Shown here piece after piece: positions 15,215 to 21,309 of a stretch of 23,207 bases of DNA. Source of the DNA: a virus; IMG/VR virus record IMGVR_UViG_3300035698_007774, positions 1 to 23,207 of that record; one strand, written 5' to 3'. Positions within the stretch are counted from its first letter, which is position 1, and every line of letters begins with the position of its first letter. Position numbers and translations under genes: made by a program. The notes under the pieces were generated by a model. The model was not told the origin of the DNA, ran no database searches, and saw only the letters and a list, made by a program, of their open reading frames with translations.

Positions 15215-16224
15215 TAAAGGTGCCTATAAATGTCAAGCAGTATGTCTCTGCTGTAAGCTTCACTAGAAATCTGACTTAACTGGTTCTGTACAATACTATC
15301 TACGCTTTCAAAAACAATTTCTCCGTCATTTGAAAATTCATGTTCTTCTAGTTTAGCGGGAATGAGACTAAGTTCTCGGAGCTGATATTGACTTACAAAA
15401 GTCTCTTTAATATAGTTAGCTTCTTCATAATTGATTTCAATATCTAAACTGATTCTAGCATAAGTATTCTCGCCCAAGTAATGATCTGGATTAGCTAATA
15501 AGTCGCTGATTTTTGCGTTTCGGTATTTTGGAGCACCGGGCCAAGCGTGATATTCATGACCGGCATTCCAGTCAATAATCGCTAATCCTCGTTCATCATC
15601 CCATACGTCACTGTAATTATGAGGGAAAGCGTTTCCCATATAAACTATGTTGCCGCTCTCTTGTCGTTTATGAAAATGACCAGTGAACACCGTACCACAA
15701 TCTTGGAAATGAACTCGTTGTAACTCGCCATGATCTGGCATCTGCACTCGAGCGTTCATAAAAAAGGATGGGAGCTCAAAGTGTCCAAACACGTAGTCAC
15801 TCTTCAATTTACGCATTTGACGGTATTCGTCGCCAATTAGCCAAGGAACAAAGGTACACCCATCTACTGTGGTAATATCGTTGTAGAAATGTACATTAGG
15901 GTACCTGCGGATAAACTCAATACTGTTATAACTCCGGTTATCACGGTAGTATTCATCATGGTTACCAGGAATAACGTGAACGTTATCAAATGCTGAGTTT
16001 AGCTTTTCTAAGGCACGAATACTATAGTTAAGAGTGGCAACATTAATGCTACTTCGATGATGATGCCAATCGCCGAGAAATAATAGAGTGGATATACCTT
16101 CTCTCTGTCCTACTTCACACGTCCATTCAATGAAATCTAAACAATCCTGATTGAATATGTGACTGTTGCTTTTATTACCAAGATGTAGATCAGTAATAGC
16201 TATAGCACGGTCAAATAAACTCAT
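15214..16224 (-). CDS. 47: recombination endonuclease subunit gp47 (SbcD/Mre11-like)
   Basis: This is the metallophosphoesterase nuclease subunit that pairs with gp46. The 336-aa length equals T4 gp47 (339 aa) within a few residues. All dimetal-site motifs are visible in order: DLHLGN (D12, H14), GDWHHHR (51-57), GNHDE (87-91), GHFE (147-150) and GHFHKR (182-187). The C-terminal part, with the capping region and YIKETFVSQYQLRELSLIP, is typical of the family. It starts in a 4-base ATGA overlap with the gp55 stop and itself overlaps gp46 by one base, so gp55, gp47 and gp46 form one tightly coupled operon. Expression would follow the gp55 promoter. Confidence 0.97.
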   Translation of the reverse strand: MSLFDRAIAITDLHLGNKSNSHIFNQDCLDFIEWTCEVGQREGISTLLFLGDWHHHRSSINVATLNYSIRALEKLNSAFDNVHVIPGNHDEYYRDNRSYNSIEFIRRYPNVHFYNDITTVDGCTFVPWLIGDEYRQMRKLKSDYVFGHFELPSFFMNARVQMPDHGELQRVHFQDCGTVFTGHFHKRQESGNIVYMGNAFPHNYSDVWDDERGLAIIDWNAGHEYHAWPGAPKYRNAKISDLLANPDHYLGENTYARISLDIEINYEEANYIKETFVSQYQLRELSLIPAKLEEHEFSNDGEIVFESVDSIVQNQLSQISSEAYSRDILLDIYRHL

Positions 16225-17117
16225 TGTTTCCCTTTTCTTATGGTCAATTGATCTTGAAATTTGTCAAAAAATTCTTTATTAGTTAACCCGTAGGCTGCGG
16301 AATTATCAGCCTCGTTCTGTCTAGCATGACTGGGAGTCATGTTATTGATTTCTAAGATATCATCCCGAATGCCTTGATTTCTCTTTTCAATATTGTGAAC
16401 TCTAGTAAAGCAATTAGAAAGAGTTGCGGTAAAATATGCGAAAGCGTTATTACTCTTACTCTCGTCAAACTGTAGACCGGCTTCGCATAACTGTAATTGA
16501 GCCTGTGATTGCATCTCACTATTGTAAGAATAATTACGCCAGTTCCATTTTGTGCCATACCTCTGACATAGCTTGGAAAACATTCGTCCTAGCGATTCTG
16601 TTATTCGTCCATGATCTAAACTAAAGTACCCATTATGTACGCCGCCGGTCCAATGACTGCGACCTACGAGTCGCAAATTGTCGTCCTCATCAAATCGATA
16701 ATGATGATATGGCATAAAATTCAGTTTTAAATATTTATCCTTAACCGTTTTAGGGTTCTTCTTTCTGCCTGGTGCTAGCGGGATATGATCAAATGTGTAA
16801 ATTCGTATCACTAATTCAGTTTTATCAAAGCTGTCAGGACTGACTGCGAATGCGTCTTGCTTGCCTTCGATACCGTTCTCTTGAGCATGTTCCCAGGCAT
16901 TGCGGCCTAATCTCTTAGCGCGATTTAGTCTTGCTTCGTTGATGTTTTCTTCAGTAATAGACGCTAACACATCCGGCAATTCTTCGTCTATCGCACTTAA
17001 AATAAGGTCATAGTCTCTATCAGTGTCATCATCCTGAAAGCAACTATAGGAATTTTTACTTCGATGTATTTCTAATAACAAGTCTCTGTTGTTTAGGTAG
17101 TTCTTTTTCTTTTTCAT
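16221..17117 (-). CDS. 55: late-transcription sigma factor gp55 with central insertion
   Basis: T4 gp55 is the minimal sigma factor that, with clamp gp45 and co-activator gp33, directs host RNA polymerase to late promoters. This 298-aa protein keeps the gp55 hallmarks: an N-terminal KNYLNNRDLLLEI (5-17) like T4's YVNNKELLQAI, and a sigma region 2-like block at about 171-255 with NNAFAYFTATLSNCFTRVHN (223-242) matching T4's [22 protein letters not shown]. Between them lies about 140 residues absent from T4 gp55 (185 aa): roughly 25-168, including PLAPGRKKNPKTVKDKYLKLNF and a His/Trp/Gly-rich GRSHWTGGVHNGYFSLDHG. The C-terminal NKEFFDKFQDQL could be the clamp-binding tail (inference). It leads the gp55-gp47-gp46 operon and has a late-type promoter of its own. 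The gp55 call is good; the insert's role is unknown. Confidence 0.82.
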   Translation of the reverse strand: MKKKKNYLNNRDLLLEIHRSKNSYSCFQDDDTDRDYDLILSAIDEELPDVLASITEENINEARLNRAKRLGRNAWEHAQENGIEGKQDAFAVSPDSFDKTELVIRIYTFDHIPLAPGRKKNPKTVKDKYLKLNFMPYHHYRFDEDDNLRLVGRSHWTGGVHNGYFSLDHGRITESLGRMFSKLCQRYGTKWNWRNYSYNSEMQSQAQLQLCEAGLQFDESKSNNAFAYFTATLSNCFTRVHNIEKRNQGIRDDILEINNMTPSHARQNEADNSAAYGLTNKEFFDKFQDQLTIRKGKQ

Positions 17118-17136
17118 GTGGTTCCAAATAGTGCGC

Positions 17137-17144
17137 TATTTATC
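17137..17144 (-). promoter_or_regulatory. late promoter directed into gene 55
   Basis: The minus strand reads GATAAATA within GTGCGATAAATAGCGC, 20-27 nt upstream of the gp55 ATG. It is one mismatch from the T4 late octamer. It sits inside a small inverted repeat (GTGCG 17131-17135, CGCAC 17144-17148) and back to back with a plus-strand copy 4 bp away. Confidence 0.7.
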
Positions 17145-17148
17145 GCAC

Positions 17149-17159
17149 GATAAATACTA
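17149..17159 (+). promoter_or_regulatory. late promoter for the gp48/54-gp53-hub-gp5 operon
   Basis: GATAAATACTA is identical to the element at 9874-9884 and one base from the T4 late octamer over its first eight positions. It lies 32-42 nt before the ATG at 17192, leaving a short leader with a weak AAGAG ribosome site. Confidence 0.78.
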
Positions 17160-17191
17160 CTATAGTACAAGGTATATATAAGAGTCAATAT

Positions 17192-18235
17192 ATGAGTGAA
17201 ACATACCAGAGAGCAACTGCTAGACAGCGTGAAATATTAGATAGATTGGGTTCTACTGTAGGATATTCAGTAGATACCATAACTGATATTCAATATCAGG
17301 GAGATATACCGGTTCAAGTGAGTTGGAGTGATATCTCTGGCACGTTTACTCGCAATACTGTACCGTACCTTGGTGGCGTTATTTCAGACTCCGAACACAC
17401 CACGTTAAAGAATATTAGATCGCAAGCTCAAGCAGCGTTTAACATTGTATCTCAGGCCGCCTCATCAGGATTAAATGCCGGAGTGAGTCAGATAGCTGGC
17501 GAAGCTGTTCAATATGGTGTTGATCAAGTGAATCAATTACTTGGCACTAACGTTAATCTTGATCCTCGGTCTTTGCGGTTGATGGCAAGTGGGTTAAGTC
17601 ATGCTGTAGATTCGTCACTGGCACAGATTTCGCAACGGCCTACCGTTCGATTCCGAGAATCACGAGATACTCGAGTTCGCATAAGTGATCCAAGTGGTCT
17701 GATCACTGGCGGGATATTGTCGCCTCTTGATCAGACAGGAGGTTCAGTTATTTTTCCGTATACTCCTAATATTTCAGTTTCTTATACTGCTGACTACGAC
17801 TCGGCTAGTTTGACTCACAGTAATTATGATTATATGTTCTATAAGAATAGCGGAGTAAGTGAAATAACAATTGACGGTAAGTTTAGTGCTCGTAATACAG
17901 GCGAAGCTGATTATATGTTAGCAGCGACCCATTTCTTTAGAACAGCTACTAAGATGTTTTACGGTAACAGTAACCCACGCGGCCTTCCACCTGTTGTTTG
18001 TCGATTATATGGACACGGCGAGTATCAGTTTAGTAATGTACCAGTGGTAATCACCAATATGTCTGTTGTATATCCAGAGGATGTAGATTATATAAGTACC
18101 AGTACTGGTTCTAGAGTACCAGTACTTCAGTCCCTCAATATTACAGCTAAACCTCTATACAGCCGAGATCAAGCAACGGCTTTTTCTTATCAAGGGTTTG
18201 CTAACGGCGGACTAGTCAAACGAGGATACCAGTAA
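17192..18235 (+). CDS. baseplate tail-tube junction protein, gp48/gp54-like
   Basis: The 347-aa protein resembles the tube-cap/tube-initiator proteins gp48 and gp54 (364 and 320 aa in T4), which sit on the hub and nucleate tail-tube polymerisation. Characteristic is the central block from about residue 187: VIFPYTPNISVSYTADYDS, then LTHSNYDYMFYKNSGVSEITIDGKFSARN, AATHFFRTATKMFYG, and PVVCRLYGHGEYQFSNVPVVITNMSVVYPEDVDY, which are shared with gp48-annotated proteins of marine T4-like phages. The N-terminal half is polar and probably helical (GVSQIAGEAVQYGVDQVNQLL). gp48 and gp54 are themselves related, and only one copy is visible here, so I do not choose between them. It opens the plus-strand baseplate operon under a late promoter and overlaps the next gene by one base (TAATG). 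Confidence 0.72.
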   Translation: MSETYQRATARQREILDRLGSTVGYSVDTITDIQYQGDIPVQVSWSDISGTFTRNTVPYLGGVISDSEHTTLKNIRSQAQAAFNIVSQAASSGLNAGVSQIAGEAVQYGVDQVNQLLGTNVNLDPRSLRLMASGLSHAVDSSLAQISQRPTVRFRESRDTRVRISDPSGLITGGILSPLDQTGGSVIFPYTPNISVSYTADYDSASLTHSNYDYMFYKNSGVSEITIDGKFSARNTGEADYMLAATHFFRTATKMFYGNSNPRGLPPVVCRLYGHGEYQFSNVPVVITNMSVVYPEDVDYISTSTGSRVPVLQSLNITAKPLYSRDQATAFSYQGFANGGLVKRGYQ

Positions 18236-18540
18236 TGCCACAGTACAAACAATCTAGCCCATACGCGAATACTGGGATTTTTTCAGGGGCACTAGACGTA
18301 TTGGTTTATCGATCTTTCCCAAAAGAAGCAGACGACATTTCATTTGTCATCAACAGTGTTTACGCTTTGCGGCCTGACAAACTGGCTTATGATTTGTACG
18401 AAGATTCGGGACTATGGTGGGTTTTTGCGGTCCGTAATCCTAACACCATTTCAGACCCGATATACGATTTTCGCGAAGGGATTACTATCAAACTGCCCAA
18501 ACGTGATACATTAAACCGGGCTCTAGGCGTAGGCGGATAA
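18235..18540 (+). CDS. 53: baseplate wedge protein gp53-like (LysM-like fold)
   Basis: The 101-aa protein has the hallmark of the gp53 N-terminal/LysM-like baseplate domain: KLAYDLYEDSGLWWVFAVRN followed by PNTISDPIYDFREGITIKLPK (about 49-90). In T4, gp53 (196 aa) joins neighbouring wedges into the hexagonal baseplate, and gene 53 lies immediately before gene 5, much as here. This protein is about half the T4 length, corresponding to the core domain only. It overlaps the upstream gp48/54-like gene by one base and is followed after 3 nt by the GTG start of the large hub-like gene. Confidence 0.8.
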   Translation: MPQYKQSSPYANTGIFSGALDVLVYRSFPKEADDISFVINSVYALRPDKLAYDLYEDSGLWWVFAVRNPNTISDPIYDFREGITIKLPKRDTLNRALGVGG

Positions 18541-18543
18541 TAC

Positions 18544-21309
18544 GTGTCAGACAGACAATTAACCAGTGCTAGCACCGCCACAGACCGACTAACGGCCCAA
18601 CTTGAGTTACAGACAGCGCAACAAGAGCTCCAGTCATGGGCAGCAGCTCGCATAGACGCATCTGGGCAGTTTTATACTTTTACTCCTATAGATTTAGAAC
18701 GACAAGCTAGTATAATATCTCAGAGATATGATTTTGTGAATTATGGTCCAATCCCTGGTTCTAGTGTTAGTGGTGCGCAAGGTATCGGCATCAGCGGAAA
18801 TTCAGCATTCTATGTTGACGGGTTATCATCACAAACCACTAGTCCAATATTTTCTAGAGATGATTTCACTACCGCAGATGTTAGCAATCGACTGGATACT
18901 ACATTTGACAGATTTGAACCTCAGAGCTTCGAATCTAATACCGGCGCAGGATCATTTGGCGACCCATCTAATCTAACAGGACCATTAAGTGACGTAAACA
19001 CTGATGCTTCATTTGAACGATCAGGCCTCGCCGAACGTGATAGGTTATCAGGCCCTGGAAATTCTAATAGAGACGGGGTAGCTCTTAGAGAAAATACCGA
19101 CGTAACTGGGACGAGACCGAATGAGACTACCGCATTCACTAACGACGACACCCCATCTTCGAGGCCGAACAGTTCGGCCTCGAATACCACTAACCAGAGA
19201 AACCAGACTAGTGACATACAGCGAGAAATAGATGGCCGTCGGGGTCTGACAGACAGCGGCTTGAGAAGTTTAGGATCGCCTAACATTACTAATCATGCTG
19301 GCACTGACAGTGTGACTGTCGGTCGATCAGGCGAAACTGATACTTTAGCGGAGGTCGATGCTGGCGAGTCAATCGAAGAACAAGCAGCTAACGTTCAAGT
19401 TAGGTCTAATATTCTACATGAATACAGTAACTGGACCTACAACTTTGGGTTGTATATGATAAGACCATCAGATTTAACGCCTGGCTCTCCCCAAACGTGG
19501 ATTAGTCCCCCATCAAGAAGCTCTCTACCATTAATACAGACCGGCGGCAATATTGGTAATAATGAAGGAGAATTTTCTAAAGATTATTACTTAGATGATG
19601 TATCAGTCTTCAGTATTATGGGCTTAAGTAACTCTAACAGCGGTGGTATGAACCATAAGGTTGAATTTACAGTTACTGAACCATACGGGGTAAACTTCTT
19701 AGCTGAATTAGCGATAGCTGCTGAAAATCGAGGTATACGGGACCAATTCGATACTCCGTATGTGTTGAAGATCGATTTCAAAGGGTATTCAACCGATGGG
19801 TCTCCTAGAGAATCGATAGGTGAACCAAAGTATATTCCACTCAAGATCACCAACATTACCTTTGAAATCAAAAACTCTGCTACTGAATACAGAGTAGAAG
19901 CTGTTCCATATTCGCATAGTGTATTGTTTGAACGAACTACCGCATTCCAAATTGCCAACTTCTCTACCCATGTAGCAACCTTTGAAGAAGCGATGTCTAA
20001 CCTTGAGAGATATCTAAACCAGCACGAAGCTAGAATGGCAGAAGCGAGTGAAATGAATTATGGTCTAGCTCGTGACTCTTTCTCGATTCAAATAATGGAA
20101 GGCGATCTAGCCGCAGCAAAGATTGGTACGTTTACGCACACTGAGGGGGGCGAGGTTCGTCCACCAGAACATAGTGGTTTTGACGCTAGAGATCAACAGA
20201 ATATAGTAGTCCCAGCAAATAGTACATTAAAGGATGCTATTGAGTATATCGCACAAGCGAGTGATTTTCTAGCAACATTTAATACAGTAGGATACGGTAT
20301 CAGTCAAGGTGAAGGTCAACCATTGCGGTTGATAAAAGTAATACCTGACGTTACTCTAACAGATTCATACATTGCGTCGAAAAGACGATATGCTCGGAAT
20401 ATTGTTTATAGAATTTACACGCATCGTATGTATGGTGAACAGATGAATCGCGCTGCTGATGCGCCTGTGGAAAGACAAGGGTATGTGAAAGAATACAATT
20501 GGATGTTCACTGGAGAGAACCGAGACATCGAAGACCTTACTTTTGAGTATAACACTCAATATTTTAATCTGTATAACGTGTTTCAGGCCGAAAGAGGATC
20601 AGTCAGAGGGACGCCGTCTGCTAGTGAAGGCATCGCACTCGCAGCCACTACTGAGAGCAAAACTCGCAGACCTTTCGGTCCTTCAGTATTCCCGACCTCC
20701 GGTAACGTATCAGCAGCACCGGGGTCAAACACGCACCGAGGTGACGCACATCAAGCCGCTATGGACATCATGGATAATATTTTAAATAATCCAGGGGCCG
20801 ATCAATTGACAGTTGATCTAACCATCATCGGGGATCCGGACTGGATCCCCCAAGACGGAAGTATAGTAGGTGGTGAGAGCGTAGCAGGTTCGTATACTCA
20901 GAACGGTAGTATAGCTATTGATACTCATGACGTATTCACCACTATAAAATTCAAAACACCGCGTGATTATAACAGTAAAGGGCTTATGAATATCGACTTA
21001 TCTGACAGATCGATGATTCAAGGATGGTATAGAGTGCTTGAGACTACCAGTAATTTTAGTGGCGGAAAGTTTACGCAAACATTGAAAATGCTGCGTCCAG
21101 TAAGTCAAAACAGCGATAATGTTATTGGTAGACCCCTTAGCCGTAAAGAACTTCGAGATATTAGTACTGACATAAACTTTAACGATACCGGCGCAAGTCC
21201 GATACCATTTCAACCCAACACTGATCTGTCTCCCCGAGAACAGATAGCCTTTGGCGACGTGCTTTCTCAATTAGCACCACTGTCGTCGAGATCTACAGAG
21301 GATGATTAA
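18544..21309 (+). CDS. large baseplate hub-like virion structural protein
   Basis: This 921-aa protein has no firm T4 name. Residues 1 to about 280 are low-complexity Ser/Thr/Asn/Arg/Asp-rich with a short N-terminal helix (ATDRLTAQLELQTAQQELQSW). From about 288 it becomes a folded virion protein: LHEYSNWTYNFGLYMIRPSDL, YLDDVSVFSIMGLSNSN, VEFTVTEPYGVNFLAELAIAA, YVLKIDFKGY, then VVPANSTLKDAIEYIAQASDF, YNWMFTGENRDIEDLTFEYN, and a C-terminal VDLTIIGDPDWIPQDGS and GWYRVLETTSNFSGGKFTQTLKM. Hub-like proteins beside gp5 in marine T4-like phages share this layout, and it may fill the role of T4 gp27, the partner ring of gp5 (inference). GTG (18544) is used 3 nt after the gp53 stop; no early in-frame ATG is available. 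The gp5 ATG directly abuts its stop codon. Two strong inverted repeats lie inside (19158-19184, 20830-20850). Confidence 0.65.
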   Translation: MSDRQLTSASTATDRLTAQLELQTAQQELQSWAAARIDASGQFYTFTPIDLERQASIISQRYDFVNYGPIPGSSVSGAQGIGISGNSAFYVDGLSSQTTSPIFSRDDFTTADVSNRLDTTFDRFEPQSFESNTGAGSFGDPSNLTGPLSDVNTDASFERSGLAERDRLSGPGNSNRDGVALRENTDVTGTRPNETTAFTNDDTPSSRPNSSASNTTNQRNQTSDIQREIDGRRGLTDSGLRSLGSPNITNHAGTDSVTVGRSGETDTLAEVDAGESIEEQAANVQVRSNILHEYSNWTYNFGLYMIRPSDLTPGSPQTWISPPSRSSLPLIQTGGNIGNNEGEFSKDYYLDDVSVFSIMGLSNSNSGGMNHKVEFTVTEPYGVNFLAELAIAAENRGIRDQFDTPYVLKIDFKGYSTDGSPRESIGEPKYIPLKITNITFEIKNSATEYRVEAVPYSHSVLFERTTAFQIANFSTHVATFEEAMSNLERYLNQHEARMAEASEMNYGLARDSFSIQIMEGDLAAAKIGTFTHTEGGEVRPPEHSGFDARDQQNIVVPANSTLKDAIEYIAQASDFLATFNTVGYGISQGEGQPLRLIKVIPDVTLTDSYIASKRRYARNIVYRIYTHRMYGEQMNRAADAPVERQGYVKEYNWMFTGENRDIEDLTFEYNTQYFNLYNVFQAERGSVRGTPSASEGIALAATTESKTRRPFGPSVFPTSGNVSAAPGSNTHRGDAHQAAMDIMDNILNNPGADQLTVDLTIIGDPDWIPQDGSIVGGESVAGSYTQNGSIAIDTHDVFTTIKFKTPRDYNSKGLMNIDLSDRSMIQGWYRVLETTSNFSGGKFTQTLKMLRPVSQNSDNVIGRPLSRKELRDISTDINFNDTGASPIPFQPNTDLSPREQIAFGDVLSQLAPLSSRSTEDD
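19158..19184. repeat. perfect 12-bp inverted repeat inside the hub-like gene
   Basis: TTCGAGGCCGAA (19158-19169) and TTCGGCCTCGAA (19173-19184) pair perfectly around a 3-nt CAG loop. The element is more G+C-rich than its surroundings and sits in the low-complexity part of the protein, where it encodes SRPNSSAS without disturbing the frame. Confidence 0.9.
20830..20850. repeat. 8-bp inverted repeat inside the hub-like gene
   Basis: GGGGATCC (20830-20837) and GGATCCCC (20843-20850) form a perfect stem with a 5-nt GGACT loop in the codons for IGDPDWIPQ. It could make a stable mRNA hairpin, but the protein sequence here looks conserved and may explain it. Confidence 0.75.

Noticed and set aside
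16732-16739. A further GATAAATA on the minus strand inside gene 55
   Set aside because: It matches the late octamer exactly but lies in codons for KDKYLKL, far from the gp47 start and without the CTA extension. It may be chance, though an internal promoter for gp47/gp46 cannot be excluded.
18100-18134. Repeated TACCAGTACT segments near the end of the gp48/54-like gene
   Set aside because: Two 10-base copies in coding sequence for Ser/Thr/Gly-rich residues are within what codon repetition can produce.
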